A DNA stretch of 64,000 bases from Candidula unifasciata (Eukaryota > Mollusca > Gastropoda > Stylommatophora > Geomitridae), in NCBI GenBank assembly GCA_905116865.2, contig CAJHNH020006668.1, positions 1,077,912 through 1,141,911 on the forward strand, read 5' to 3'. The position numbers and the translations under genes are program-made. Within the stretch, counting starts at the first letter, position 1; every line of letters begins with the position of its first letter. This document shows positions 50,954 to 62,594 of the stretch, in pieces. Below the pieces are notes generated by a model that was not told the origin of the DNA, searched no databases, and saw only the letters and a program-made list of their open reading frames with translations.

Positions 50954-52380
50954 AACTGTGACCACATGCTGGTACCTGGCATGCCCCGACGACTCTACTG
51001 GAAACTGACACTTACAAGTGACTGAATCAATGCTGCAATGCTATGGTCTCTGTGCCCAGTATAACAAAAATGTGCTAGTCTCAAGAACTAGCAGACGTAC
51101 ACATTTAGTTCCTTTTCATAAAAATTATATGATAAAAGTCTATCTTTGATCAGATGGTTAGATAAAGGACCTTACTTGTCGTTAATATACTGAAATTCTT
51201 TCTGCAGTGATATTTTCTGTTGCTGAAATTATTTTCTTTAAACAAAGATTTTATTAACTGAGAAAATGTAACCGAATCAGAACTGCTTCTTCCAAATACA
51301 GAAACTGTAATCCTGTGTGTGAAACAATAGCATCCATACACTTCGAACAGATGAAAGCAACGTAAACCACGGATGAATCAGTTATCAAATGATTACCTTC
51401 CAAACAACAATTAAATCACAGATCTTACATCTATTGCCCTTTCTTAAACAAATGTATTACTGTTTACTATTCATGACCTCCCATTCACAGGAAACCTGAA
51501 TGACAATTTTTGGCACTAGAGATCATTATCCTTGAACTTTTGGGTGATTCAGATCATAACTGCGAATCTGTGATATCTGGAATGTGATAAATCAACTGAG
51601 AAATTCAACAACTTGCGTGCTTGTTAAATGTAGTGAAGAGCAATTAAGCAAAGTTCTTTATATCAGTTTGAAGACTTCACAAAATAACTTTATAACAGTT
51701 TTATCTTCACAAAGTAATTTCATATCAGTTTCAACCACAAAGTTATAACACGCACATGAAATTTATTAGCACAAGCACATATGACAGCTGAAATATCAAT
51801 GTTTCTGAAGTTACTTTTACAGCACTGAAATGATTTATGATGTCTCCAAATGACAAATGCCACGCCCCCTAGCCAGAACGAGATGACCTCTGCTACTTTG
51901 AAACGACTCCTGTATCTGTAAAAGAATATCTGTCAGGCATCAGAAACTCTCACTCCTCTAAACTTCAAGACTCCTTAACATTCTCATGTATAGTTTGCAT
52001 GATGTACAACTGCTGTTATCAAAGTCGGAGTGCTCGGAAAAACTGATGATGATGATGATGTTTGCAAATGGCCGGTGAAAGAGTCAAGTGCCGTTTTCAT
52101 TTTGAATGTCCCTGAAGACACATGACTGTAGAATCTGAAAATAGAGAAAACTATTTTTTTTAATCAACAAATTTTGTGTTCATTAAAAGAAAATCAGTAC
52201 ATTTATTGAAAAAGCATATACAGACAGTATTATAAGAGTATGCCAGGCATAGCTGATGATACCAGGAAAGAAGTTCCGAGGAACCAGTACTAAACTACAT
52301 CAAGAGACAACATACTGAATAGTCTGGAAATGTGTTAAAACTACCATCAGACAGTGCATCACAGACAGCCCTGTCACTTA
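50954..52380. other. Upstream flank of EEIG1, no gene or clear promoter motif
   Basis: AT-rich. The transcription start should lie here but I see no decisive TATA or initiator element. (GAT)n of four units at 52045-52058. No recognised repeats until about 52380. Confidence 0.45.
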
Positions 52381-52384
52381 GACA

Positions 52385-52560
52385 TAATGGAAGCAGATCA
52401 ATAGATCAAATGGTTTGGACATGTGTCAAGATTACTACCAGACACAGAGAGCCCTGTCATTTAGACACTGTCGAAGCAGAACTAGAGCTCGACCATGCAA
52501 GCCATGGTTAGATAAAATCTCTGACACTGTAAATACCCAGCATCTGCACAGCAGGTACTA
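52385..52560 (+). pseudogene. LINE ORF2 fragment
   Basis: The plus strand reads shifting pieces resembling a LINE ORF2 tail: NGLDMCQDYYQTQRAL and RTRARPCKPWLDKISDT, comparable to the RWFGHV...RGRPRKTWLD pattern. Short and broken. Confidence 0.45.
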
Positions 52561-52644
52561 AAGTTCGCATCTGATGTCTCTTCAAAACCAGACGCTAAAA
52601 GGCAGAACAGGAATATGAATGAAGCAATGAAATTTAACCTCACT

Positions 52645-52830
52645 GGGACCGCACAACGATCGTTAAACACCCGGTGAAACAAAGTGTCACCACTCAGATG
52701 AGAATCGCCCGGCTCAGATCCCAGAAACCCCGTTTAACCATTAGGTTTTATACTAGGGCCACTAACGAATGCCGGGGTGGGGGCTTTAAAACTACAAGAA
52801 ACTGCGTCCCACATTGGGACGGGGATCTAG
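52645..52830 (+). repeat. F5 repeat
   Basis: aacacccggtgaaacaaagt, gatgagaatcgcccggctca, cagaaaccccgtttaaccat, gccggggtgggggctttaaa, gcgtcccacattgggacggg. Confidence 0.75.
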
Positions 52831-53234
52831 CTGGTCTAAGCGGGAATGTTGGTAGCAGACATAGTAGCGTACTGATAGTGATGTTTTGCAAAGAACAACC
52901 TACATAGATGTTTGTTGTCTCTTTGCTGATCAGTAACGACAGTCAGTGAATATCAAATGTGGATGGATGATAACATCAGTTGCTAAATAACTATCTCCCC
53001 AATAATAACGGATTGTTGTTGTAGTCTTATATCCCTTTGTCACTCTGTTGAACCAGCTTTCTACTGATTGCCTCCCGTGCATCCCGTATACGCATGACAC
53101 TAGGTAGGGGGAAAGCTTAAGATCCTAAATCACAATTAGGAAATCGTGCTTATGAGAACCAGTTCATCTTGCAATGTAGCAGATTAACTGGTGATCGTAT
53201 GTGAACCAGAAACACGTGTCCTACTCATTCATGT

Positions 53235-53510
53235 TTGTGCTTATACAACGGATCAACATCATGGCACAAGGGTAGTAACCCATAAGTGCTCCGTTCTTCT
53301 TCTAACTCAAGCCTGAGTCTGAAGATTCTCAGCACAGTAAACAGGCTCTGTAGCACCGGCGAGGATCCTGAAATACTTTGGATAGATTTTTAACTCCAAG
53401 TTTTGCCAGAACAGCGCCGAAGGCTACCCCAGCCTTCACCGGGGTTTGAACCCGGGACCTCTAGCACTCGACGCGGATTCCATACCCCGAGACCATTCAG
53501 TCCCCCTACC
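53235..53510 (-). repeat. F6 tRNA-headed SINE
   Basis: Plus strand: caacggatcaacatcatggc, cccataagtgctccgttctt, tgtagcaccggcgaggatcc, and the head tttgaacccgggacctctag with cataccccgagaccattcag. Reverse of 44212-44590 with a recognisable B box. Confidence 0.85.
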
Positions 53511-53554
53511 CAGAAACAGATGACTTACTAAACTAATTATGATGCATCTAAAGT

Positions 53555-53765
53555 GTTTTCCGCATCACGGTGGATATTGTTTTCAAAATGACCTCAGCTA
53601 CCAGGTCGACCCAGCCCTAAAATGGGTTCCAAGTAATCTCCTGGGAAGTAAAGGCGGTCAGTGTGGTGCTGACATCACCCATCATTATACTGATCTATTA
53701 AAAAAATACAGACCTAGCCCTATATGCCCGAGATGCCACTGGCGTAGAAAAGGCCGTTTACACTC
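53555..53765 (+). repeat. F2 SINE body (head missing)
   Basis: ctaccaggtcgacccagccc, aaaatgggttccaagtaatc, gggaagtaaaggcggtcagt, tgctgacatcacccatca, and cctatatgcccgagatgcca. Confidence 0.75.
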
Positions 53766-54074
53766 TTACAAAAGCGTAGTTAAACGCAGTCCTTGAACAC
53801 TGTAACAGATCGCATACATGTTTGCCGAATTGTGGCCTGGAATAACTAATGCGCCAGTGACAAACGTCATTACAGTGAAAGGAATCAACGGCACAACAAG
53901 AGACCCACCCTTATGGAACTACAGGTTACTTCGTGTTAGCGCCTTGACATAAATGTGCCATACTGAACATCGTTTCCGGGATTTGTAACTGTTTGATTTG
54001 TATCCATGAGACGTTAATCCTACCAACCACAGTTCTGGATGGGAAAACTTTAACAAGCGGTATCAGTTAGTAAG

Positions 54075-54254
54075 TTAATCTTTCCTCTTGGGCCTAGGGC
54101 GGCGCATTGGGTAGAGGTCATCACTCTCCATGTCTGGCAGTTCGCTACCACCACGGCCAGCTCCAGCATTAAGGCCGAACAGGTCTACGGAAATTCCCAT
54201 TTTGTTAGGCCGGGGCACGTCCGATCTGTGCTCACCATTGTTATCGGAATTAAA
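54075..54254 (-). CDS. Possible last exon of an unrecognised minus-strand gene
   Basis: An open segment of 60 codons from an AG (aaactgtag|ttt) to TAA at 54077-54075. It reads FNSDNNGEHRSDVPRPNKMG, ISVDLFGLNAGAGRGGSELP, DMESDDLYPMRRPRPKRKD. Codons favour purines in position one and the composition (acidic cluster, basic Pro/Arg/Lys tail) is typical of a disordered C-terminus. GC is well above the surroundings. I do not recognise the protein. The acceptor has a poor pyrimidine tract and LINE-C sequence begins within about 10 bp upstream. It could be chance, or the tail of a gene interrupted by a LINE in its intron. A 41-codon ATG-initiated ORF also lies within it. Confidence 0.38.
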   Translation of the reverse strand, partial: FNSDNNGEHRSDVPRPNKMGISVDLFGLNAGAGRGGSELPDMESDDLYPMRRPRPKRKD

Positions 54255-54261
54255 CTACAGT

Positions 54262-54542
54262 TTAATTAACTTGCAACATATTTTATGATAGTGGGAACAT
54301 TCCTAATGACTTATTACAATCTATATTTATTGCTCTGCCAAAGAAACCAGGCACTTTCAAAAGTACAGACTATTATCGTACAATAAGCCTTATGAACCAT
54401 GTGATAAAAATGTTACTGATAATAATTATGACGAGAATAAGGAACAAGATTAAACCAGACATTAGTGAAAAACAGTGTGGATTTGTAGAAGGGAAGGGTA
54501 TAAGCAATGCCATATACACCCTCGGGACTCTTTTGGAAAGAG

Positions 54543-54586
<44 letters not shown>

Positions 54587-54870
54587 TTTTTACGATCACT
54601 ACTTAAGCTTTACTGACTATACTAAAGCATTTGATTGTTTGAAAAGTGAAGAGACAATCAAATTACTGGAAAAGTTGATGGAAAAGATTTACAAATTATA
54701 AAGACCATGTATGGGCAGTGAACAGCAACTATGAGAATTAATAACCCATTGGGGACATTTCAGGGCATAAATAGGGCTGGACGACAAGAGTGTGTGCTAT
54801 CACCTGATATGTTTTCATTTTACAGTGAATGAAGACCACGACCAGATTAACAAAATGAGTGCTGATTAGT
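54262..54870 (+). pseudogene. LINE-C ORF2 remnant, reverse transcriptase core
   Basis: Plus strand encodes YDSGNIPNDLLQSIFIALPK, RTISLMNHVIKMLLIIIMTR, IRNKIKPDISEKQCGFVEGK and SNAIYTLGTLLERV. Next comes a TA microsatellite, then DYTKAFDCLKSEETIKLLEK, frameshifts and CVLSPDMFSFYSE. This covers RT motifs from palm entry to the segment before the YxDD box. YxDD itself is absent (3'-truncated or deleted). Confidence 0.85.
54547..54583. repeat. (TA)n inside the LINE-C RT domain
   Basis: About 18 TA units between the LLERV and DYTKAFD codons, where family members carry a short hydrophilic linker. Confidence 0.9.
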
Positions 54871-55311
54871 CTTTAAAAAATATAGATCTAGCTCTACATT
54901 AACAATACACCCGAAGACTTGGGAAAGAGTGCTTGATTTATATTTTATTCTTCACCCCAGTCTCTCACACCACGTGCAGCCCCTATACTACAACATCCAC
55001 CCCGTTTTCCCCAGCTGTGCATACACGCCCTCTCCCCCTCCCCCTCTTTCATAAACCACGATGTTTAAGCTGAAATGTATAAATAATTAGAAAATAATTG
55101 CTCGCACCACTTCAAACCAGCAGGCGATTTATGGAACTCAGGCCGGATTATTTCTGATATCAACCTGGGACAGGTCTGCCGATCGATTACAGGCACCCAG
55201 CGCAGTGTTCTTCAATCGCTGAACCGCCAAGAATTTCTTCCTTATCCTATAACAGGAAAGGGCATGTTGTTTTTCTCTTCCGCCATTGCTGTCTGTAGGA
55301 ATATTAATGAT
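54871..55311. other. No supported gene; minus ATG with good context
   Basis: On the minus strand near 55297 an ATG in context agcaatggcg reads MAEEKNNMPFPVIG then stop. There is no consensus donor, so I do not call an exon. Confidence 0.4.
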
Positions 55312-55605
55312 ATTCTTCTTCTTTTTCTTCTTCGCGTTCACCATCTGTAAACTCCGGCCGAAAGTTATGGTGGTTCACCCACCTTTTGATTTAGACTTGT
55401 TCCAGAACCCGAGTGTCGCGTGCACGTCCGTTTTACAGATTTAACTTTTTTTATGCAGACTATTGGTTCATTGTCTCTCAGGTAGATTAATTCAGACTTA
55501 GAAGGAAATCCCAAATTAGTCGATTCTAAAGACATGCTTGTTTGGGTTCAGTAGGTCTATCCTCTCCTCCCACCAACAATGGGCCCCCGGAACCCACACG
55601 GGGAC
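55312..55605 (-). repeat. F3 SINE-like element, near full length
   Basis: cttcttctttttcttcttcg, gcgttcaccatctgtaaact, cagaacccgagtgtcgcgtg, aattagtcgattctaaagac, accaacaatgggcccccgga. Confidence 0.85.
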
Positions 55606-55779
55606 CTTTCAAGGATGAAAATCAAACAGGTACAAATCCCGAAAACCCCGTTCAACCGTTTGTTGTTGTTTTGTTTTGTTTTTTAAATCCAGAATTTATA
55701 CTTTGGATATCGCAATCATTCGGCCTTGATTCAATGACAGATACCGTATATCTGGAAAATATGTGGCCTTTCTGCTTAC

Positions 55780-55851
55780 CTCCCGAGCCTTAACTCGCAC
55801 CACCAGGAATTCGTCACCCAGCAATAGTATGGCATCCAACGGTAACGTAAC
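55780..55851 (-). CDS. Possible small internal exon, unrecognised
   Basis: From an AG acceptor (gaactatag, preceded by ttattgcccttattccc) to donor gtaagcag, 24 codons: VTLPLDAILLLGDEFLVVRV then KARE, phase 0 both sides. Phase is compatible with the ORF at 54254-54075. The length is short enough to arise by chance. The same interval is an open plus-strand frame from ATG at 55829. A CG-rich gatgcgtcgcatgcgtca lies at 55923-55940. Confidence 0.28.
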
Positions 55852-56039
55852 CTATAGTTCAGTTTGGCCTGGGAATAAGGGCAATAACTTATGTAACAGC
55901 TACACGATTCCTGCAAAGCGACTGATGCGTCGCATGCGTCAATTTTGTTTAGCTGACATGCAGGCCGTGAAACAACTTCCCCTGTTTTGGTGCCGATGAC
56001 TTATATCCCTAATAGAGGTATTTTTATTTTTTATTTTAT

Positions 56040-56215
56040 TTTAAAGCCCCACCCCGGCTGTAGTCGGGTGCCCTAATATAACTTAACGGTTGAACAGGGT
56101 TTCTGGGACTTGCACCCGGGTGATTCTCATCCCAATAGTGGCACTGTGTGTCACCGGGTGTTTATCGCTCATTGTGCGGTCCTGGTGGGGTTGAACGGCA
56201 CTCACTCACTGGTGG
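56040..56215 (-). repeat. F5 repeat
   Basis: aaagccccaccccggctgta, tgaacagggtttctgggact, gtgattctcatcccaatagt, cactgtgtgtcaccgggtgt, tcctggtggggttgaacg. Confidence 0.75.
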
Positions 56216-56514
56216 GCCGCGGCTGTAAAAAGGTTGAGACACACTGACCTATCACACACCAGGTCTGATTATTAAGTCGGCCTAATTGTTTGACGCTGCT
56301 ACATGAAGTATCTAACCACCTTGAGTGGTTTGGGTGATTTGAGTACTTCTGCAACTGCTTTTATGGCGGGAAAACCAAACATTGTAATATGACGTTGTCT
56401 TTCGCTGTGTAAAAAGCCACCAATTAATGGGTTGGCTGCAACATAGATGGTGCTGAAGTCGGAGGCAACCAGTCAGGAGGCACACAGTAAAAATCTGGAA
56501 TTTTTTTTTTTTTT
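56216..56514. other. No gene seen
   Basis: Unassigned spacer; possibly an unrecognised repeat (tctgattattaagtcggcct). Ends in a T run at 56501-56514. Confidence 0.35.
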
Positions 56515-56600
56515 AAAGAAGAAAAAAGCCCCACTCCGCTCGGATTCGAACGCACGACCTTCGGACCCGCAGGCGAGTGTCTTGCCACTACACTACGGCG
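56515..56600 (-). repeat. tRNA-headed SINE with intact A and B boxes
   Basis: Minus strand: gccgtagtgtagtggcaaga, cactcgcctgcgggtccgaa, ggtcgtgcgttcgaatccga, then an A-rich tail. Box B GTTCGAATCC is canonical, but no tRNA cloverleaf with CCA-side stem is formed, so I call a SINE rather than a tRNA gene. Confidence 0.7.
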
Positions 56601-56887
56601 AATTCCGTGTAGGAATGAGTATGAAATACTTTGAAACCGATGTTCTACAGGTCTACACTCTACGCGAGAGAGGGTATCTATGGGTTTAGCCAGTGTGTTA
56701 TGTTGCGGGAAAGTATTGCATTAAATATAGAAAATCAAAAGTTTATAAAACAGACAAGAGTGCTATAGAAGAGGCCAGAGAAGAATAGTAAGCCAACATA
56801 GAACTGGTGTCATAAACTGCCACACGTCAAGGGATATACTGAGGGGATTCGACCACTTTGGACTTAAAGTTCGGTGAGCTGTCAATG

Positions 56888-57180
56888 TTCTTCTTCTTCT
56901 TCTTCTTCTTCTTCTTCTTCTTCTTCTTCTTCTTCTTCTTCTTCTTCTTCTTCTTTTTCTTCTTCTTAGCAATCACTTGCTGTAAACTCAGACGGAAAGT
57001 TCTGGCTGTTCCTTCACTTCTGGGCTCCAGTCCTGTTCCATAACCTGAGCTTTGCGTGCACATCCGTTTTACATTGCACTCAGACTATGAAGAAAACTCC
57101 CAATTATCGACATGCTTTCGGTTAGGCAGTAGGTCTCGTTTTCGCCCACAATGGGGCCCTGCAACCCACACGGGGATATG
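56888..57180 (-). repeat. (CTT)n microsatellite and F3 element
   Basis: About 26 CTT units (56888-56966) pass directly into cttgctgtaaactcagacgg, ttctgggctccagtcctgtt, ataacctgagctttgcgtgc, gcagtaggtctcgttttcgc, caatggggccctgcaacc: an F3 copy whose tail is the microsatellite. Confidence 0.88.
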
Positions 57181-57892
57181 AGCAATGAAAATGACATGTC
57201 GAGTAACTAACATTAACTATCATACAATATACCTGCATTCTCTTAACACAGTCGATAGGAGACTCGCTTGCAAATCCTGTTGCGACTCGTGCAGCACACG
57301 GCTGGTGTTCGAAACCGGGCGGTTTCCGGGGTTTACTCAGCCTTTAGATAATGGGTACCAGAGTTAACACTCTGGGGTAAGTGGAGGAACGTCGCTGTAG
57401 CTATGGAGTTGTGAGCAGACGGCGGCGGTTTCTTATCAGCTGTCGGTACTGGTGGCAGAGCACTTATGGTTTATAACGGTGTGCAATGACGCTGGTTCAC
57501 ATCTCCCGACTTTACCTTTACTCTCAACACCAGTCACTAACCTACCGATATCGCTAGTAGCTTAAGTGGGTTCCGACAAACGTGCAAACATATCACATAC
57601 CTAGTTTTATACACAGAACCAGGGGTCGATACGTGATTTCCAATCGTCGTCTGCAAGTCGACGCATGAACAAACACGAGATTCCTTTCTGTTAACTTCCC
57701 CACACGGAGCTCGGTCGTGTTTGCTTTGCCAGGCCAGTCAATAACAAGCCAGGATACAAACTAATTACCCTACCGCTTTCGGGGACACGATATCGGTGGG
57801 CGACAATATATCCTTCCCGAATGGTGAAGCTCCGCAGGGGAAGCCACGGTGTCATTAAGAGTTGGGTTCTAGTCGAGAGTACAGTTAAAGTT
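57181..57892. other. No supported gene; tRNA-like SINE piece
   Basis: gcttgcaaatcctgttgcga and gctggtgttcgaaaccgg (57260-57330) resemble a tRNA-SINE head. An open minus frame of about 51 codons (about 57770-57607, donor gtatgtga) was noted but judged not above chance. Confidence 0.35.
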
Positions 57893-58115
57893 GGTTGCGT
57901 ATCCTTTACAGGACGCTGCAGAACTAACCCCCAGCATTGGCTGTTGTGGATTTTTTAAGAACATTATACGTTAAGTAGTTTGCCATTGCCCACTGAACGG
58001 TCAGTTCTCGGTACCAATGTCGAAACCGACGCAAGACAAGCCGTCCGCAGCTGGGATCGAACCCAGCACCCCAGCATTACGAAGCGCATTCGCAACGTCC
58101 AAGCCACAGACGCCG
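57893..58115 (-). repeat. F1 tRNA-derived SINE
   Basis: gttgcgtatcctttacagga, tgcagaactaacccccagca, and the head agctgggatcgaacccagca with cgcaacgtccaagccacaga. B box intact. Confidence 0.88.
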
Positions 58116-58214
58116 ACCTACAACTTTAAAATGTTCCAGAGTCTACCATGCTACTGATACAAACATACATACACCAACCCACTACCACCTGTCAGTGTCA
58201 ATCAATGTAAGCAG

Positions 58215-59285
58215 AATTTTGAATGTTGAATCAAGAATCTACACCACAGGATTCGGGACACCCCCATAACCCTTCCGTCCCCATCTTCAGCAGCAAACGA
58301 ATTCCAATTTCGAAGGTACCAGTAGCTGTATGAATGTATATTTGTCTCTTCGCCCTTCCCGCGACGAATCATTGTTAAGTTCGAGTATTATAACGGTGCG
58401 TGATTGGTTAACACAGAATCGGTATCCCAGCGATCCGTGCCAACCCATTCATGATTGGCCTTGTCCAGTTATATCTCAATGCGCATGCGCCTAAACAACT
58501 GCAAATAATATACTAGCAATTTACAAGTGTAAATATTCTACACGTGCAACACACTGATTAAATTAATGCATTAATGAATTAATCAAGAACTGACATCACT
58601 GCACTTGGGACATTCACACACCTGCCCCGTCCCCTTCTTCAGTAGTCAACGAAGAATCGACATGCTAACAGCACTAGCTGCAACCTGAAAAGTCCGCCTA
58701 TGCTTTCGCCCCAATGTTGAATATGTTCCAGAACATCTACTCACCCCCTGTTGAATTAGTCGTTCAGTGTATGGATTCTCTGTCTGTTCTATTGCACTGC
58801 CCATTTAATCTCAGCCTTCACCATTTCCACGTTATCACAAAGTAGCTCGCCGTCCAGAGGATCGACAGCTGCTAATCTACCAGCCTGCTCCTTGCCTCGC
58901 CCACCTAAATATCCTGCTAAGATAATCCGTAATAAGCCATTTGATTTAAGTCTAATCTTGTGATGCAAGCCACTGACAATTTATCGAAGCATGCTCTGTG
59001 AGTCCGTTACAATTAGGACATGTCGGGCTGTGCTGCTCTCATATCATCGGAAAACTGCCGTTACCCCCCTCCACCTACTTTCTTATAGTGGATGCAGTGA
59101 AGCTGTAGGTGAGGCTCTCTGTTCCCAAACAGTGTTCATTTACCTTTGCAATCAAACCCCACCCAATCTTCTTACCTCTAACTATAGACTCATTTGTGTA
59201 TATAATGATGTCACCTGGGGAACAATTTCCTTTGATCAGCTCTTGCACAGCTGACTATTTCACCAGCTAGCTCGGTCCAAAGTAA
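58215..59285 (-). pseudogene. LINE-B remnants (two segments)
   Basis: 58215-58350 is a 3' end (plus: gaatctacaccacaggattc, ccgtccccatcttcagcagc). 58555-59285 is a longer copy: plus aagaactgacatcactgcac at its 3' end, and minus-strand RNase H debris near 59090-58980 parallel to the RMEVEAV...VTDSQSML segment of 27636-28205 (TVRPN-like, catgctctgtgagtccgtta). Heavily mutated. Confidence 0.6.
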
Positions 59286-59289
59286 CTAT

Positions 59290-59880
59290 CACTCTATGCA
59301 GGACTGTTTTACTGCGCGCGACACTGTAAGCACTTGGCCCTAGTAACTCACAGGTTGTAAACACCTGACTCGTGTAACACATTGATTGTGAAACACACAC
59401 CCCGTGTAACAAATAGGTTTAAAACACTTCACACGTGAGCAAATGTCATTATTAACATATGACACTAGTAATATACTATCTGTAAACACATGATACTGTA
59501 CTATCAAAGAAGTAACAACTCGTGACTTGTATCACACTGGCCGTAAACGTATGATTCGTGTAATATTATGACAGTAAAAACATGACATATGTATCAGCTC
59601 TGCTTGCAAACACAAGACACTTGTTAAATTGCGGCCGTAAAAGATGACAACTGTACAGCATCATTTGTAAACACGGGAAAACGTGCTCTAAACACATGAT
59701 AAGCGTAAAACACATAATGTAAACTGTAAAGACATGCTATTTGACATATTGGCTGTAATCTCGTGTCACCTGTAACACACAGTAAACGGCATACATGTGT
59801 AATACAGTGGGTGTGACACTAAAATAACAATACAGGCATGCAGCTACTCTAATAAACATTGGCGACAGGTGACGGTCATT
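59290..59880. repeat. Degenerate ~40-bp minisatellite (TGTAAACACATGAC type)
   Basis: Recurring tgtaacacattg, ctgtaaacacatgata and cgtaaacgtatgattcgtgt words every 35-45 bp with many substitutions. No ORF support. Confidence 0.65.
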
Positions 59881-60049
59881 GAGAGGAGGCGAGTTAGTTG
59901 GTGGGACAGCTAACTCTATATAAATACCTCAAAACTCTACGCACATGGCCATCGGCGGGTAAGAGGCGCCATAACCTCTCCCCCTTGCTGCCTTGCAGGG
60001 TAAGTCTCTTAAGACAAAGGCTATTGGAGTCAAACCATATACAATTCTT
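59881..60049. other. Unassigned spacer
   Basis: No recognised feature; a gcagggtaagt word at 59995 resembles adjacent splice signals but has no exon support. Confidence 0.35.
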
Positions 60050-60480
60050 GCTTGCTACATACATCCAGTTTTAACATATCGCTGTGAATCCTAGACATTC
60101 GGTAGACCGGGCAAACAATTTCTTGAGGCCTCAGCGATGTGGTTTTACAGAAGAATGCTTAGAATACCTTGGACAGCCAAAATGAGCAACCAAGAGGTTT
60201 TAAAAGAGGCGGGAGCCCGAAGACAACTTATCAGAGACATCGGAAGGAGACAGTCATCATTTTTCGGCCATGTTATGAGAAGAGGGAAAATATAACATGT
60301 TGTGGCCACTGGAAAGATCTGTGGAAGGAGGGATAGAGGAAGATAATGAGAGAAGATTCTTGACAGTCTTGTTGCATAGCATGGAGGTGTTTCGGCACAC
60401 GAACGGATTCATGCTGCAGGAGATCGTGGATTATGGAGAGGCATGATCGCCAACGCCAGTCAGCAAGGCACCTGATGATG
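60050..60480 (+). pseudogene. LINE-C ORF2 C-terminal remnant, best preserved
   Basis: Plus strand encodes SAMWFYRRMLRIPWTAKMSN, QEVLKEAGARRQLIRDIGRR, QSSFFGHVMRRGKI, then a stop. HVVATGKICGRRDRGR, ILDSLVA, HGGVSAHERIHAAGDRGLW and RGMIANASQQGT follow. Four in-frame stops; otherwise collinear with the family tail. It ends in GAT repeats at 60474-60484. Confidence 0.85.
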
Positions 60481-60554
60481 ATGATATTAGAAACACCATC
60501 AATTCTGCCCGCAGACCGACTCCGTGTGCGTGCGTGCGCGCGCGTATGTGTGTA

Positions 60555-60779
60555 AATCTAACGTATTTTCCGTGTGGGTTCCGGGGCTCTCTTTTTGGGT
60601 GAAACAAATAATTACAGATATAGTCACCCTCTTTTTTTTTAAAAGCATGTCCTAAGAGACGACTAATTATTGTTTGTTTAAATCAGATATGTTGAGCCGA
60701 AAGATATATATCGCAATCTAGCTGTAAACCACAATATATCATGCCAAACGCCTTTTTGAGTGAAAAGGTAGATGAGGAG

Positions 60780-60780
<1 letters not shown>
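60555..60780 (+). repeat. F3 head fragment and F4 element
   Basis: 60560-60670: tccgtgtgggttccggggct to aagcatgtcctaagagacga. 60680-60780: aatcagatatgttgagccga, aagatatatatcgcaatcta, gctgtaaaccacaatatatc, ccaaacgcctttttgag, then a GAAGAAG tail. Confidence 0.75.
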
Positions 60781-61316
<536 letters not shown>

Positions 61317-61439
61317 TGTGAACTGAGTTAAGGTTCTCTCTGTGTGATCCACTAATGGAGGAATCTTCAAGTATAGTGAAGGGGCTAACTTCAAACCAAT
61401 TAAGAAAAACTAAACTCAAACCAATTAACACGACACTTT

Positions 61440-61970
61440 AAAAAAAAAAAAAGTCAAACAAGAAGATAAATCATTACAAACCAAACTAAATCAATCTAGA
61501 AGATGAACTAAAAGCAAACCAAAACCAGGTCTGAAAGACGAACATTTACAAAACAAATCAATGTAAACCAGCACAGAAGACGAAGTCTTGCAAACCAGAT
61601 CAAGCCATAACAAACTAGCGAATTTTTACAAAGCAAACCAATCTAGAAGAGCAACCTTTACAAAGCAAACTAATCTAGATGGCGAAATTGTACAAATCAA
61701 AAAGAACTAGTCAAGAATTCGACCCATTACAAACCAACCACCCTAGAAGACGAACTTTTACAACCCAGATCAAAAACAAAACAAGGAGGCGAACTTTTAC
61801 AAACCAAACCAAACTAGGTGAACTTTTACAAATCAAACCAATCTATAAGACGAACCTGTCCATACCAAACTAGCCTAGAAAACGAACTCTTTCAAAACAA
61901 ATCAAACAAAACAAAACTAAGAGGCGAACTTTTACATACGAAAAACCAATCTAATTCAGCGACCACTTCC
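61440..61970. repeat. Degenerate ~30-50 bp repeat (GACGAACTTTTACAAACC type)
   Basis: gacgaacttttacaaacc, aaccaaaccaatctaga and variants recur about 12 times with irregular spacing. Plus ORFs here follow the repeat. Confidence 0.7.
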
Positions 61971-62385
61971 TCCAGGGTAGCTACTTGTGGCTATAAAAAT
62001 AAGAGGCCAGATTTCACACACACAAAAAGTCGCCACCCACAGGTTGGGAATCGCTGCTAAGGACGGAAGTAACGTAAGCAGACAAGTCTCAATTATTCTT
62101 CGCCAGTCATTATGCCCCGACAGATTTATTCCGACCTATAAATTGGCGGTCTTCCTCTCTCCCACCGAGGGCTCTGTCGTCCTTTCTAAACTGTATCTTC
62201 TTATCTCCACAAGGGCTTATCTCTATCGAGATCCTCCCTCCAGACATAATTATTATTAAATATAAGACACCAGCACATATCCCGCAGTCATGATCCTGTC
62301 CAATCAAACGACTGAAAGTAAGAGCCAGAAGGAAGTGACGCGCTAGGGCCGATAAAAGGATTTTTTTTCTTCAAAACACGCAAGT
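61971..62385. other. Single-copy-looking segment, no gene
   Basis: Higher GC than its surroundings, with ccgacctataaattggcg at 62131-62148 and a gtccaatcaaacg word at 62298-62310. Promoter-like words without supporting coding sequence. Confidence 0.35.

Positions 62386-62387
<2 letters not shown>

Positions 62388-62452
<65 letters not shown>
62388..62452. repeat. (GA)n microsatellite
   Basis: About 30 GA units. Confidence 0.95.
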
Positions 62453-62455
<3 letters not shown>

Positions 62456-62594
62456 AGTGGACCTAGAAGCTGGAGTGCGAGAGAGATCGCTAGAAGGCTA
62501 CATAAGTAAAAGGGAGATGGTAGAAACTGTTTTGGAGTGTAGGGGAGCTGATACCATTGTTGGTAGTCAGGGGTGTGGGCAAGATGATACCAAG

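Noticed and set aside
55763..55999. Plus-strand ORF of 78 codons (MASNGNVTYSSVW inside)
   Set aside because: No family recognised. A minus-strand exon reading of the same interval is at least as plausible, so I did not call the plus ORF.
56515..56600. tRNA gene
   Set aside because: Good A and B boxes, but no complete cloverleaf with a matching acceptor stem; an A-rich tail and repeated heads elsewhere point to SINEs. The same reasoning applies to heads at 11714, 24735, 34120, 43180 and 57893.
57607..57775. Open minus-strand frame of about 51 codons with donor gtatgtga
   Set aside because: Length is within chance expectation, the motif is unrecognised, and no phase-compatible neighbour was found.
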